Positions 19,272-29,543 are shown, counted from the first letter of the stretch. The stretch: DNA of 64,000 nucleotides from Candidatus Competibacter denitrificans Run_A_D11 (GCF_001051235.1 NZ_CBTJ020000001.1:124001-188000); one strand, 5' to 3'. Made by a program: numbers and translations. The notes: a model not told the origin generated them from the sequence alone.

Positions 19272-20154
19272 CCTCAAAACACTGTTCGCCCTCTTTGCTT
19301 CGCTTATGGCCACCTCATCTTCTGCAACCAACGTCATCCACACCGAAAAGTCCCTCTACCGCAACATCGTTATTTATGAAGAGGGTGATCAGCGCTGCAT
19401 GAGCTTCAGCCAACGCGACCAAAGTGCTCGGCAAACCTGTAAATCCCTGGGTGATCCGAACGCCTTCGTGTTCACTTACACCAAGATGATGATGGGCGCG
19501 TTGTACCTCAATCCCACGCCGCGAAATGTCCTGATCATCGGGCTGGGCGGCGGCGTGCTGCCGATGGCACTGGCGGCGATCTACCCTGATACGGTCATCG
19601 ACATCGTGGAAATCGATCCGGCCGTGGTCAAAGTTGCTAGCCAATTCTTTGGCTTTCATTCCGGCCCGAAAATCCGCGTTATCGAAGAGGACGGACGGGT
19701 TTTTGCCAAGCGTGCCGGTAAAGCCGACCAGCGCTACGATCTGATCATGCTGGATGCATTTGACCATCAATACATCCCAGAGCATTTGCTGACTCAGGAA
19801 TTTCTTCTTGAAATCAAAAAGCTATTAACCCCGGATGGGGTGCTGGCGGCCAATACCTTTTCGACCAGCCGTCTGTACGATCACGAATCGACCACCTACC
19901 AATCGGTGTTCGGCGTGTTCTACAACCTCCGGGTTCAATACAAAAATCGCATCATCCTTGCCAAGCTGGACGGTTTGCCTACCCGTGACGCCATCGAACG
20001 CAACGCCGCCACGTTGGAGGAAAAACTGAAGCCGCTCGGCTTTGGGCGCGACTGGTTGTTGCCATTGTTCTCGACCGAGCGCGACTGGAAGCCAGAGGCT
20101 CGCATCCTGACCGATCAATATTCACCGTCGAATCTGCTGAACAGCCCTCTTTAG
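19249..20154 (+). CDS. Spermidine-synthase-like (SpeE-fold) protein
   Basis: The 301-residue protein has a hydrophobic N-terminus (LKTLFALFASLMATSSSATN) that may be a signal or anchor. A SpeE/SAM-type Rossmann fold follows: NVLIIGLGGGVLPMALA, then VDIVEIDPAVVKVA and DLIMLDAFDHQYIPEHLLT. Members bind decarboxylated SAM or SAM. The gene may begin at the GTG at 19249 or the ATG 6 nt on. If the N-terminus is exported, the catalytic part would be periplasmic, which is unusual for an aminopropyltransferase. The role is probably not ordinary spermidine synthesis. Confidence 0.8.
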   Translation: MKMRPVPSLKTLFALFASLMATSSSATNVIHTEKSLYRNIVIYEEGDQRCMSFSQRDQSARQTCKSLGDPNAFVFTYTKMMMGALYLNPTPRNVLIIGLGGGVLPMALAAIYPDTVIDIVEIDPAVVKVASQFFGFHSGPKIRVIEEDGRVFAKRAGKADQRYDLIMLDAFDHQYIPEHLLTQEFLLEIKKLLTPDGVLAANTFSTSRLYDHESTTYQSVFGVFYNLRVQYKNRIILAKLDGLPTRDAIERNAATLEEKLKPLGFGRDWLLPLFSTERDWKPEARILTDQYSPSNLLNSPL

Positions 20155-20168
20155 CGGCGTTCAATCCG

Positions 20169-20648
20169 TTACGGCAATAGGGTGCCGATCCGATCCAGTT
20201 CGACCTTGAAACGGTTCCGGTCATTTTTCAACTCGTCCAATGGTAAAGCGATAAACGCTTCAATCCGGGCGCGCAGAATCCGATAAGCCTGCATGAACGC
20301 GGCATCGATTTCCGCATCCGTACCGGTGGCGTGAGCCGGATCATCAACCCCCCAATGGGTCCGCAACACCGGCCCCAGATAGGCCGGGCAGGTTTCGCCG
20401 GCCGCGCTGGCGCAAACCGTGATCACGATGTCTGGCGTCACCGGCAGATCATCCCAGGATTTGCTGTGATAGCCCTCGGTCGAAATACCCTCACGCGCCA
20501 ATAAGGCGAGCGAACGAGGGTGGACCTTGCCGGTAGGATGGCTGCCGGCACTCAGCGCTTGCCAACCCGGCGGGGCGAGATGATTGAAGGTAGCCTCACC
20601 TAGGATTGAACGGCAGGAGTTACCCGTACAGAGAAACAAAATATTCAT
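20169..20648 (-). CDS. arsC: Arsenate reductase, low-molecular-weight phosphatase type
   Basis: The protein starts MNILFLCTGNSCRS, the CX5R loop of LMW tyrosine phosphatases, with Cys7 as nucleophile. Cys79 and Cys87 in ITVCASAAGETCPAY fit the redox pair of thioredoxin-linked ArsC. It reduces arsenate to arsenite for export by the Acr3 permease encoded 31 bp upstream. At 159 residues it is slightly longer than the Gram-positive enzymes. It is the last gene of arsR-acr3-arsC. Confidence 0.92.
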   Translation of the reverse strand: MNILFLCTGNSCRSILGEATFNHLAPPGWQALSAGSHPTGKVHPRSLALLAREGISTEGYHSKSWDDLPVTPDIVITVCASAAGETCPAYLGPVLRTHWGVDDPAHATGTDAEIDAAFMQAYRILRARIEAFIALPLDELKNDRNRFKVELDRIGTLLP

Positions 20649-20679
20649 GATTCCGCGTTCCGGTCAGTGTGGACAAGGA

Positions 20680-21792
20680 TCAGTTGTCATGTTGTGGTGC
20701 GGGCACAGCAGCCATAACGCCAAGACCCTGTTCGTACCAGGCGCGACTGCGATTAACGATATGCGCCACCAGCAACATCACTGGCACCTCAATCAGTACG
20801 CCGACCACAGTGGCCAGCGCCGCGCCCGATTCGAAGCCGAACAAGGCAATTGCCGCCGCCACCGCCAACTCGAAGAAATTGCTGGCGCCGATCAGAGCGG
20901 AGGGTCCGGCCACACAATGCGGCGAACCCACTTTGCGATTCAGCCAGTACGCCAGCCCGGCATTGAAAAACACCTGAAACAGGATCGGCACCGCCAGCAG
21001 CAAAATCACCAGTGGCTGGCGGATGATCTGCTCGCCCTGAAAACCAAACAGCAGCACCAGTGTCGTCAGCAGCGCCACCAGCGAAACCGGCCCCAGCGTC
21101 TCCAGCAGCCGCGCCAATCCTGCCGGACCTTGCGCTTTCAGCAGCAGGGCGCGCACTACCTGGGCAATGATCAGCGGAATGACGATATACAGCACCACCG
21201 ACAGCAACAGGGTTTGCCACGGCACCACGATAGACGTTAACCCCAGCAGTAAAGCGACGATGGGACCGAAGGCAAACACCATGATGAGGTCATTCAGCGC
21301 AACCTGGGTCAAGGTGAAATGTGGCTCACCCTTGGTCAAGCTACTCCAGACGAACACCATCGCGGTGCAGGGTGCGGCGGCCAACAGAATCAGACCGGCG
21401 ATATAGGATTCAATCTGCTCAGCGGGCAGCAGTGGTGCAAACAGGCTGCCGACGAACAGCCAACCGAGCAGCGCCATTGAAAAGGGTTTGATACCCCAAT
21501 TGATCAATAGCGTGACCCCGATGCCGCGCCAATATTGGCCGACCTCGCGTAGTGCGGCGAAGTCGATCTTAACCAGCATCGGAATAATCATCAGCCAGAT
21601 CAGCAGCGCCACCGGTAGATTGACCTGAGCGATTTCCAGCTTGCCGATGGTTTGGAACAAACCCGGCAGCAGATGGCCCAGCACGATGCCGGTTACGATG
21701 CACAACGCCACCCATACCGTCAGGTAGCGCTCGAAGAGGCCCAGCCGGCGACTCTCATCTGGGTTGGCATTGACTTCGCAAACAGCGCTCAT
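20680..21792 (-). CDS. acr3: Acr3-family arsenite efflux permease
   Basis: The 370-residue protein has about ten membrane segments, with the Acr3 features LILLAAAPCTAMVFVWSSLT, containing the essential cysteine, and ALNDLIMVFAFGPIVALLLG. It exports arsenite driven by proton motive force. The ATG overlaps the arsR stop in an ATGA, so translation is coupled. It belongs to the bile/arsenite/riboflavin transporter superfamily and is not ArsB-like. Confidence 0.93.
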   Translation of the reverse strand: MSAVCEVNANPDESRRLGLFERYLTVWVALCIVTGIVLGHLLPGLFQTIGKLEIAQVNLPVALLIWLMIIPMLVKIDFAALREVGQYWRGIGVTLLINWGIKPFSMALLGWLFVGSLFAPLLPAEQIESYIAGLILLAAAPCTAMVFVWSSLTKGEPHFTLTQVALNDLIMVFAFGPIVALLLGLTSIVVPWQTLLLSVVLYIVIPLIIAQVVRALLLKAQGPAGLARLLETLGPVSLVALLTTLVLLFGFQGEQIIRQPLVILLLAVPILFQVFFNAGLAYWLNRKVGSPHCVAGPSALIGASNFFELAVAAAIALFGFESGAALATVVGVLIEVPVMLLVAHIVNRSRAWYEQGLGVMAAVPAPQHDN

Positions 21793-22118
21793 CGTTCGTT
21801 CTCCACAACAGACCCGTCGGTGTGATCCGCCAGCATGGCTGGCAGATTGCAGCAGTGTTCGGTCAGATAGCCCAGCAACTCGACAATCACCGTGCAGCGC
21901 GCCTGGTAAATCAACTGGCGACCCTCACGGCGGCAATCCAACAAGCCAGCTTGTTGCAGCGTTTTCAGATGAAAGGACAGGGTTGCCAGCGGCAAGCCGA
22001 AATGCTCACCTACCTGTCCGGCGGGTTGTGGCCCGCTTTGCGCTAAATGACGAAAAATATGTAAGCGGGATTCCTGGGCAAGCGCGCTCAGAATCGCAAT
22101 AGCGACTGATGTTTCCAT
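21789..22118 (-). CDS. arsR: ArsR-family transcriptional repressor
   Basis: The 109-residue winged-helix protein begins at the ATG at 22118; a longer frame to 22205 is leader sequence. The recognition helix region LPLATLSFHLKTLQQAGLLD is typical. Metalloid-binding cysteines are not in the classical CVCDL position. Cys-rich segments occur instead at LLDCRREGR and, near the C-terminus, LTEHCCNLPAM, so the As(III) site is likely the C-terminal type. The AT-rich leader at 22119-22145 (CCAAATATATAGAAATATA) is the likely operator region. Confidence 0.88.
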   Translation of the reverse strand: METSVAIAILSALAQESRLHIFRHLAQSGPQPAGQVGEHFGLPLATLSFHLKTLQQAGLLDCRREGRQLIYQARCTVIVELLGYLTEHCCNLPAMLADHTDGSVVENER

Positions 22119-22203
22119 AATTCCAAATATATAGAAATATAAGAGTGAAAACAACCGTGGCGTATCAAGGTAGGGGCTATTCGAGCAACGGTATTGCGGC
22201 ACC

Positions 22204-22240
22204 AAAAGGGAAGCCGATCAGGCGCTGGCATCCCTTTGTT
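22204..22240 (-). terminator. Terminator-like hairpin after the DAHP synthase gene
   Basis: AAAGGGA (22205-22211) pairs with TCCCTTT (22231-22237), with an inner GCC/GGC stem. T runs lie on both sides. It sits between the leftward aroG-like stop and the arsR leader, so it should isolate the two units. Confidence 0.5.
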
Positions 22241-22254
22241 TTTAGACGATGAAA

Positions 22255-23328
22255 TCAGCCAAGATTACGCTTGGGCAGAACATCTTTCAGCTTGGCATGG
22301 GCCTCACGCAGCATGGTTTCCGTGGTTGCCCAATCGATACAAGCATCCGTGACCGAGACACCGTACTTAAGCTGGCTGCGGTCGGCGGGAATGGATTGAT
22401 TACCCGCACAGAGATTGCTCTCAATCATCACACCGACGATGGACTGGTTACCTTCCAAAATCTGATGGACGCAATCGCGCATCACCAACGGTTGCACGGC
22501 CGGGTCTTTGAACGAGTTGGCATGACTGCAATCGACGACGATATTCACCGGCAACTTCTTATCGCGCAATGCTTTCTCGCACAAGGCGATGGACACAGAG
22601 TCATAATTGGGCCGGTCGCCGCCGCGCAGTACCATGTGGCCGTAGCGGTTACCGGTCGTGCGGATGACCGCCGAGCGGCCAAATTGGTCGATTCCCAGAA
22701 AACTGTGGGAGCGGGCAGCGGACTGCAAGGCGTTGATCGCCACTTCCAAGCTACCGTTGGTGCCATTCTTGAACCCGACCGGTGTTGACAAGCCACTGGC
22801 GAGTTCGCGGTGAGTCTGCGATTCGGTGGTACGCGCGCCGATGGCGGTCCAGGCGATCAGATCAGCGATGTATTGGGGGCTGATTGGGTCCAGCGCCTCG
22901 GTACCGGCGGACAAACCCATTTCCGCCAGTTCCAACAGTAAACCCCGCGCCACTTGTAAGCCTTCTTCGATATGGAAGGAATCGTCCATGCGCGGATCGT
23001 TGATCAGTCCCTTCCAGCCAACCGTAGTGCGCGGTTTCTCAAAATAAACCCGCATAATGATAAACAGCGTGTCACCCACCTCATCGGCCAGTTTTTTCAA
23101 GCGTTGCGCGTAATCGCGGGCGGCTGTGACATCGTGAATGGAGCAGGGACCGACCACAGCAAAAACCCGATGATCCTGACGATCCAGGATACGCTGCACG
23201 GTCTGACGGCCTTCGAGTACTGTGGCCTCGGCGGTGTCGGTCATCGGCAACCGCTGTTTGATTTCCTCAGGCGTTAGCAACACATCTTGGGCGGCGACAT
23301 TGACGTTGTGGATGAGATTCGGATGCAT
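22255..23328 (-). CDS. aroG: 3-deoxy-7-phosphoheptulonate (DAHP) synthase, class I
   Basis: This 357-residue class I enzyme has VVGPCSIHD, MRVYFEKPRTTVGWKGLINDP (shown in part), GARTTESQTHRELASG, GFKNGTNG and DCSHANS. Together these are the metal, PEP and erythrose-4-phosphate site. It catalyses the first step of the shikimate pathway. The ATG at 23328 has AGGA 5 nt upstream. Which aromatic amino acid inhibits it (AroF, AroG or AroH type) cannot be told from motifs alone, so the symbol is nominal. Confidence 0.9.
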   Translation of the reverse strand: MHPNLIHNVNVAAQDVLLTPEEIKQRLPMTDTAEATVLEGRQTVQRILDRQDHRVFAVVGPCSIHDVTAARDYAQRLKKLADEVGDTLFIIMRVYFEKPRTTVGWKGLINDPRMDDSFHIEEGLQVARGLLLELAEMGLSAGTEALDPISPQYIADLIAWTAIGARTTESQTHRELASGLSTPVGFKNGTNGSLEVAINALQSAARSHSFLGIDQFGRSAVIRTTGNRYGHMVLRGGDRPNYDSVSIALCEKALRDKKLPVNIVVDCSHANSFKDPAVQPLVMRDCVHQILEGNQSIVGVMIESNLCAGNQSIPADRSQLKYGVSVTDACIDWATTETMLREAHAKLKDVLPKRNLG

Positions 23329-23565
23329 GGGGTTCCTGCCAGCAGTTAATTCAGCGAGTTCGGTTCGAGCGGACAACGCCACCCAAACGGCCGCATAGCA
23401 TAGCGAATTCCAGGAAACAGCGGTAGCAGCGGGTTGCGGCAGGCTTTGCCGTTGATTCAAACCCCACCAGCACAACCCGGCTCAGAGCCGCGTCGATTCG
23501 GCAGCAGCCGTTTGCTGGTGGTTTTGCTAAGCTACCATTGACGATCCATTGGACGATGGCACCTC

Positions 23566-24708
23566 ATGGCCAGCATCGACTTCGAGCATATCGATAAAAT
23601 TTATCCCGGCGGTAACCAGGCGATCTTCGATTACAACTTAGCGGTTGCCGATGGCGAGCTGGTGGCGTTCGTCGGGCCTTCCGGTTGCGGTAAATCGACT
23701 CTGCTGCGCTTGCTGGCCGGTCTGGAAACCGTGACGCGCGGTACGCTGCGTATCGGCGGGCAAGCGGTCAATACCTTGCCGCCACAACAGCGTAATCTCG
23801 CCATGGTCTTTCAAGATTACGCGCTCTACCCCCACATGACGGTGCGGCGCAATCTGGAGTTTCCGCTGCAAATGCGGGATCTGCCAACGGCGGAAATCGG
23901 CCGGTTGACCCAGTGGGTTGCTGATTTGCTAAGTCTTGGCGATCTACTCGACCGCCTACCCCGTCAGCTATCCGGCGGGCAGCGTCAGCGCGTGGCGATG
24001 GGCCGCGCGCTGGTGCGACAACCGGCAATCTTTCTCATGGACGAACCCCTGTCCAATCTGGATGCTCGGTTGCGGGTACAAATCCGCGCCGAAATCGGTG
24101 AACTGCTAGACCGCACCGGGATTACCACGATCTACGTCACGCATGACCAGGCCGAAGCGATGACCCTGGGTGACCGGGTTGCGGTGATGGATCGTGGCCG
24201 TTTGCAGCAAGTGGCTCCACCGCAAGACTTGTACGAGCGGCCGGTCAATGTCTTTGTAGCCGGTTTTATCGGCAATCCCCCGATGAACCTGTTTCCCGCG
24301 CAACTGGCCGATACTGACAGCGGGCTGAGCCTGCACCTTGGCGAGCAACGCTTATCCCTGCTCTTGCCTGACGCGCTCCTTACCTCCTGGCGGGCCTGGC
24401 TTGGGGATTCGCTCACCGCCGGTATCCGGCCCGAACACCTGCATCTGGCCGATACGGACGCGGCGGGACTGAGCGCAACCGTGGTCGATGCCGAATATCT
24501 GGGCCATGAAACCTTGCTACACACCCGAATCGACGGCATGACAGCGCCAGCGCCAACACTCATAGCACGGCTTACCGGTATTCGTCCGTTCGCTAAAGGA
24601 CAGTCGGTTCGGCTGGCGTTGGCAGCGGATCATCTGCACCTGTTCGGGCCTGACGGCCGGGTACGGACCAACGCTGCCGCCGACTTAGCCACTCGAATTT
24701 CACCTTGA
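23566..24708 (+). CDS. Sugar ABC transporter ATP-binding protein, MalK/UgpC type
   Basis: The 380-residue ATPase has Walker A GPSGCGKST, Q-loop VFQDYALYPHMTV, signature LSGGQRQR, Walker B FLMDEPLSNLD and the switch histidine in YVTHDQAEAM. A C-terminal regulatory TOBE region (AGIRPEHLHLAD) places it in the MalK/UgpC/MsmK group. No permease or binding protein is adjacent. It may therefore serve several sugar transporters encoded elsewhere, as MsmK-type ATPases do. Its stop overlaps the leader of the beta-glucosidase gene, suggesting an operon for sugar uptake and hydrolysis. Confidence 0.9.
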   Translation: MASIDFEHIDKIYPGGNQAIFDYNLAVADGELVAFVGPSGCGKSTLLRLLAGLETVTRGTLRIGGQAVNTLPPQQRNLAMVFQDYALYPHMTVRRNLEFPLQMRDLPTAEIGRLTQWVADLLSLGDLLDRLPRQLSGGQRQRVAMGRALVRQPAIFLMDEPLSNLDARLRVQIRAEIGELLDRTGITTIYVTHDQAEAMTLGDRVAVMDRGRLQQVAPPQDLYERPVNVFVAGFIGNPPMNLFPAQLADTDSGLSLHLGEQRLSLLLPDALLTSWRAWLGDSLTAGIRPEHLHLADTDAAGLSATVVDAEYLGHETLLHTRIDGMTAPAPTLIARLTGIRPFAKGQSVRLALAADHLHLFGPDGRVRTNAAADLATRISP

Positions 24709-24719
24709 GATTCTCCGCG

Positions 24720-26093
24720 ATGAACGCAGATCGTGTCTTCCCCCCCCAATTTCTCTGGGGTGCTGCAACCTCGGCCTACCAGATTGAAGGCTCGCCACTG
24801 GCCGATGGCGCTGGCGCCAGTATCTGGCATGAGTTTTCCCACACGCCGGGACGCACTCGCGCCGGCGATACCGGTGATGTCGCCTGCGATCATTACCGCC
24901 GTTACCGGGATGATGTGGCGCTGATGCGGACGTTGGGTCTACAAGGGTATCGATTCAGTGTCGCATGGGGGCGGGTGTTGCCTGAAGGGCGCGGTTGGGT
25001 CAATCCGGCCGGGCTGAGCTTTTACCAACGCTTGGTTGACGCTTTGTTGGAACAAGGCATTGAGCCGATGGTGACGCTCTATCATTGGGATTTGCCGGCT
25101 GCACTGGACCGGTTAGGTGGCTGGCTCAATCCAGATAGCGCCGCCTGGTTCGCTGACTATGCCCAAGTGCTATTTCGGGCGCTGGGGGATCGGGTCAAGC
25201 TTTGGGTAACGCTGAACGAACCGTGGGTGGTGGTCGATGGCGGTTATCTGCACGGCGTGCTGGCACCAGGCCAGCGCAACCCGTTCGCTGCCCCCGTCGC
25301 AGCCCATCATCTCTTGCGCGCGCACGCCACTGCTGTGCAGGCGTATCGGGCTGAAAGCAACCAGCAAATCGGCTTGGTGGTCAATCTGGAACCGAAGTAT
25401 CCGGCCACCGAAACGGTCGAGGATTTGGCCGCCACCATGCGCGCAGACGCTTATTGGAACCGCTTTTATCTTGATCCGGTCTTCTTGGGCAGCTATCCGC
25501 CGGAATTGCCGGAGATTTTCGGCGCAGCCTGGCCGAGCTTTTCCGCAGCGGATCTTGCCTTGATCCAACAGCCCATCGATTTTCTCGGCATCAATTACTA
25601 CAGCCGACAAGTGGTGAGCCACGATCCCACCGATTGGCCGTTGGCCGCCGCTCGCGTCCGCCAGCCGCACCAAACCCATACCGGCCTGGACTGGGAAGTC
25701 TACCCGCAAGGGCTGACCGACATTTTGGAATGGGTCAGCGGCCGTTATGGGCCACTGCCATTGTATGTGACGGAAAACGGCGCGGCGTTCTACGATCCAC
25801 CGCAGTCAGCAGGTGAAATCGCTGATCCGTTACGCCTCGCTTACCTGCGGACTCATTTGCGTGCTGCGTTGGCCGCCATCGACAAAGGCGTCGATCTGCG
25901 CGGTTATTTCGCATGGTCGCTGCTGGATAATTTTGAATGGGCGCACGGTTATTCACAGCGTTTTGGCCTTGTTCATGTGGATTATGCCACTCAGCAGCGC
26001 ACACCCAAGGCCAGCGCACGGTTTTACTCTGAGGTGATCCGCAGCCATGGCGCCGCGTTGGCAACGGATTTTTCAACGGAGCGCGCAGGCTGA
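24720..26093 (+). CDS. GH1 family beta-glucosidase
   Basis: The 457-residue glycoside hydrolase family 1 enzyme opens with FPPQFLWGAATSAYQIEG. The acid/base is Glu167 in TLNEPWV and the nucleophile Glu352 in YVTENGAAF; both are intact. SLLDNFEWAHGYSQRFGLVH closes the active site. No signal peptide is present, so it acts on imported glucosides in the cytoplasm. The ATG at 24720 follows the ABC ATPase stop by 11 bp. Confidence 0.93.
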   Translation: MNADRVFPPQFLWGAATSAYQIEGSPLADGAGASIWHEFSHTPGRTRAGDTGDVACDHYRRYRDDVALMRTLGLQGYRFSVAWGRVLPEGRGWVNPAGLSFYQRLVDALLEQGIEPMVTLYHWDLPAALDRLGGWLNPDSAAWFADYAQVLFRALGDRVKLWVTLNEPWVVVDGGYLHGVLAPGQRNPFAAPVAAHHLLRAHATAVQAYRAESNQQIGLVVNLEPKYPATETVEDLAATMRADAYWNRFYLDPVFLGSYPPELPEIFGAAWPSFSAADLALIQQPIDFLGINYYSRQVVSHDPTDWPLAAARVRQPHQTHTGLDWEVYPQGLTDILEWVSGRYGPLPLYVTENGAAFYDPPQSAGEIADPLRLAYLRTHLRAALAAIDKGVDLRGYFAWSLLDNFEWAHGYSQRFGLVHVDYATQQRTPKASARFYSEVIRSHGAALATDFSTERAG

Positions 26094-26195
26094 ATCCTGC
26101 CATGGCCAGCCGCATCAGCCGTTTGCACGGGCTTCGATTGCAAGCCAGCCCACCCATGCCACAATGGAGGCAAATCTCGGTCATGAGGGCGACTC

Positions 26196-26564
26196 ATGGA
26201 GTACGCAACGGCCACTGATCTCTACGCACAGGCCAATCAACAATGGCGAGAGGCTATCGAACTTGATTTGCACAGTTCGGAAGACATCGTTTACGCGATT
26301 ATGCCCTTGCTGGCTCAGAGTCTCAGCCTAGAGCCGGATTATTTGCCGTCCCTGGATTTATTAAGCGACATGTTGATGGAGATCGGAGCTTATGACGAGG
26401 CACTTGAATTCGCCGAACGGTTGCACGATTTGGCGCCGGACGAAACGGATTATGACCACAAACTGGCGGCACTCGTCGGGGAAGAGAATCACCGGCGGCG
26501 CCTGATCCGAGCCTATTTGCGTCAGAAACGGCAGCGCTTGATCGGAAACCCGCATCACCACTGA
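26196..26564 (+). CDS. Small TPR-like protein
   Basis: The 122-residue protein has helix pairs with a TPR pattern: LYAQANQQWREAIELDL, IMPLLAQSLSLEPDYLPSLD and AYDEALEFAERLHDLAPDE. It ends in a basic tail with three histidines. It has no signal peptide. It lies between the glucosidase and the FIST sensor and is probably an adaptor protein. I do not recognise a named family. Confidence 0.7.
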   Translation: MEYATATDLYAQANQQWREAIELDLHSSEDIVYAIMPLLAQSLSLEPDYLPSLDLLSDMLMEIGAYDEALEFAERLHDLAPDETDYDHKLAALVGEENHRRRLIRAYLRQKRQRLIGNPHHH

Positions 26565-26643
26565 ACTTGCCGGCTATATTCCTCTACCCTTCAGCGTACA
26601 AGACGTAAACCTTATCCCCTCATCATGCTATAGAGAGCGGCAC

Positions 26644-27792
26644 ATGCAACCGACCGAATGGCACTATCTCGCTGCCCTTACCCCGGAAACGATTGGGGCG
26701 ACGTTACAGCACTTTCAGAATCATCGCCTATCGGGGGTCGAGGTCGGCATTTTCGCCTTGGTCTGCGAGCAAGAGTGCGGCGCGACGGCTCTACTGCAAG
26801 AGGCAGCCAACGCCGTAAGGCTACCACTCGTCGGTGCGGTTGTCCCTGGCCTGCTGGTTGAGGCCAAATTCTGTCGGCAGGGTGCGCTGCTCATCGCGTT
26901 CGCTGCCACCACCCCACAACGGCTCTTCCGCTTTTCTTACCATGAACAGCATACGACGGATCAAGCCATTGAGTCGCTGAGTGATTTTATCGCCGAGCAC
27001 GCCGACGAAAACGGGGCCGATACTTTATTGCTGCTGGTCGATGCGAAGCTACCGAACATGACCTCCGTACTGGATCGCCTCTATCTGGAAATCGGCGATC
27101 AAGTCAATTATGTCGGGACGTGCGTCGGCAGCGAAACCTTCCAACCCATGCCCTGTTTGTTCGATAACCGGCGCTTTATCGAGGCGGGTATTTTTGCCTT
27201 GGTATTGCGCCAACATCCAGGCGCGGCACTCGCTCATCACTATCGGGGCAATGAAAGCTTGTGGGTGGCTACTGCAACAGCCGGCAGCTACATCAAGACC
27301 ATTGGGGGTCAACCGGCGTTCGAGGTCTATCAGAGGTTGATGGAGAGCGAATATGGAATCGACCTGGATCGGGAAAACTTTTATCGCCATGCCGTCCATT
27401 TCCCCTTCGCCTTGAATCGTGCCCATGGCGAGTCCATCGTGCGCATTCCGGTGTTGGTCGAAGAGGACGGCGCCGTTTACTGTTCCGGTGAAGTCCCGGA
27501 GAATGCCTTGCTCAGCGTGGTTCGCGCCGTAGCGCCCGGTAGCCTGGAGACCGTACATGCGTTAGGGGCATGGATGCGTCCGCATACCGCCCGTGGTGTA
27601 TTAACCTTCTATTGCGCCGGGCGTCTCATGCATCTCGGTGTGGAAGCGGGTCTCACCGAATTGGCAGCGCTGACCAACGAACTGGCTCCTATGCCACTGT
27701 TCGGTGCCCTGTCCTTGGGAGAAATCGGCTCTGGACAGCGGCACTATCCCGCTTTTCATAATGCGATGATCGTGGCGCTACCTTGGATCTGA
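26644..27792 (+). CDS. FIST-domain sensory protein
   Basis: The 382-residue protein has an N-terminal FIST domain ([33 protein letters not shown]) and a C-terminal FIST_C domain ([43 protein letters not shown]). FIST domains bind small molecules, probably amino acids, and feed signal-transduction proteins. The next gene, a hybrid kinase, overlaps it by 10 bp, so the pair is likely a receptor and kinase in two polypeptides. Confidence 0.85.
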   Translation: MQPTEWHYLAALTPETIGATLQHFQNHRLSGVEVGIFALVCEQECGATALLQEAANAVRLPLVGAVVPGLLVEAKFCRQGALLIAFAATTPQRLFRFSYHEQHTTDQAIESLSDFIAEHADENGADTLLLLVDAKLPNMTSVLDRLYLEIGDQVNYVGTCVGSETFQPMPCLFDNRRFIEAGIFALVLRQHPGAALAHHYRGNESLWVATATAGSYIKTIGGQPAFEVYQRLMESEYGIDLDRENFYRHAVHFPFALNRAHGESIVRIPVLVEEDGAVYCSGEVPENALLSVVRAVAPGSLETVHALGAWMRPHTARGVLTFYCAGRLMHLGVEAGLTELAALTNELAPMPLFGALSLGEIGSGQRHYPAFHNAMIVALPWI

Positions 27793-29543
27793 CTCAAAAC
27801 CAGTCCACCAGCATCCTCTATGACTTAGCGATGACGATGGCCGGTGAAACCCGGCCTCGACCGCTAGCCACCGTGATGCTCCAACAATTCCTGGCGCATA
27901 CCGGCTGCGCCTGTGGTGTCCTGCTGCTTGATACATCGAACGCCGCGTTGGCTTCGGTGTCGGCCGGTGAAGCGGCTGACAACCACGCCAAGCACGTTTA
28001 TATCGCGATAGGCAATCAGTCGCTGCGCGCTTTGGAAGGGCAGCGTGTTCTCTGGTCGGCCGATTTGCTGCAAGGCGACCGCGCGTGGTCTGCATCGGGT
28101 TGGTTTCCGGGCGGTGCCAAATATCCCTATGCGCTCAACCTTGTCTTGCCGGACATGGGCCATGTCTTGCTATTTTCCAGGGTCACCCTGAATACAGCGG
28201 TCGATCTAGCTAGAGTCCTGTTTCCGCCAATTTTGGCCAAATTTGCGCGCAGCCTACGGCTTTGTCTGGATAACGAAAGCCAGCGAGCGGCACTGCTGGA
28301 AGCTAAAAACGCCGCTGAGGCGGCCAGCCGCGCCAAAGGCATCTTTTTGGCCAATATCAGCCATGAAATCCGCACGCCAATGAACGCTATCCTCGGCTTG
28401 ACCCATCTGTTAAGCCAGGAGATCAGTGCGCCTAAGCCACGCGAGCAACTGGCCAAGATCCAACAGGCAGCCCGCCATTTGCTCCAGATCATCAACGATG
28501 TTCTGGATTTATCCAAGATCGAATCAGAGCAATTGACCTTGGAGAAGGTCGAATTTTCACCGGTCCAAATCATCCATCACGCGATTGGCCTGCTGAGCGA
28601 ACGGGTTACCGCCAAGGGACTGCAACTTGCGTGGGCTATCACGCCGGATGTACCGGAGCGACTGTGCGGCGACCCGTTTCGGTTAGAGCAAATCTTATTG
28701 AATTTCATCGGCAATGCGATCAAGTTTTCCCAACAGGGCGAGATTATGATCCGTGCGCGTCTGGAGGCCGAAGATGGCAACAGCGTGCTGGTCCATTTTG
28801 CAGTGGAGGATCAAGGTATTGGCCTGACCCCGGAACAGCAGGCTCGCCTATTTCAACCCTTTGTTCAGGCCGATGATTCGACCACACGCGAATACGGCGG
28901 TACGGGCTTAGGCTTAGTGATCAGTCGGCGCTTGGCGCTGCTGATGGGGGGCGACGTCGGGGTTGTCAGCAAGGCCGGGGTCGGCAGCATGTTCTGGATG
29001 ACCGCCCGGTTAGGCAAGGTGGCGGAAGATCAGCCCAGGCCCGAAGTCAAGGTGGCATCGGACGTGCCCCCAGAGCGGATTCTGGCGCAACACTATCAGG
29101 GAGTCCGGGTATTGCTGGTCGAGGATAATCTCGTCAATCAGGAAGTGGCGCGGGCCTTGCTGGATCAAGCGGGCTTAACGGTCGATGTCGCTTGCGATGG
29201 TCAGCAAGCGGTAGAGCGGGTACAAGCCGACGACTACGCTTTGGTGTTGATGGACGTACAAATGCCCATCATGGATGGCCTTGAAGCGACCCGGCATATT
29301 CGAGCCTTGCCGGATAAAGCAAGCCTGCCGATTCTGGCAATGACCGCTAACGCTTTCGCGGAAGATCGCCAACAATGTCTGGCCGCTGGTATGAACGATT
29401 ACATCAGCAAGCCGGTAGTCCCAGACGTACTCTATCGCGCCCTGTTGGCTTGGTTGCCGAGTGAAGCAGGAGTAGCGGAAAAAGTACCGGGAGAGAGCAC
29501 CAGCCCAGCGGCAATGACGTGCAGCCACTCTTTAATTCGTTAG
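27783..29543 (+). CDS. Cytoplasmic hybrid histidine kinase with receiver domain
   Basis: The 586-residue protein has a GAF-like N-terminal region (residues about 10-160), a short coiled-coil and HisKA with His194 in [11 protein letters not shown]. HATPase follows with NFIGNAIKF and [20 protein letters not shown], shown in part, then a receiver with Asp491 in [11 protein letters not shown]. No membrane segment is seen. The TTG at 27783 is one possible start; the ATG near 27831 is the alternative. It overlaps the FIST gene and most probably reads its state. No separate output regulator is nearby. Confidence 0.88.
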   Translation: MDLTQNQSTSILYDLAMTMAGETRPRPLATVMLQQFLAHTGCACGVLLLDTSNAALASVSAGEAADNHAKHVYIAIGNQSLRALEGQRVLWSADLLQGDRAWSASGWFPGGAKYPYALNLVLPDMGHVLLFSRVTLNTAVDLARVLFPPILAKFARSLRLCLDNESQRAALLEAKNAAEAASRAKGIFLANISHEIRTPMNAILGLTHLLSQEISAPKPREQLAKIQQAARHLLQIINDVLDLSKIESEQLTLEKVEFSPVQIIHHAIGLLSERVTAKGLQLAWAITPDVPERLCGDPFRLEQILLNFIGNAIKFSQQGEIMIRARLEAEDGNSVLVHFAVEDQGIGLTPEQQARLFQPFVQADDSTTREYGGTGLGLVISRRLALLMGGDVGVVSKAGVGSMFWMTARLGKVAEDQPRPEVKVASDVPPERILAQHYQGVRVLLVEDNLVNQEVARALLDQAGLTVDVACDGQQAVERVQADDYALVLMDVQMPIMDGLEATRHIRALPDKASLPILAMTANAFAEDRQQCLAAGMNDYISKPVVPDVLYRALLAWLPSEAGVAEKVPGESTSPAAMTCSHSLIR

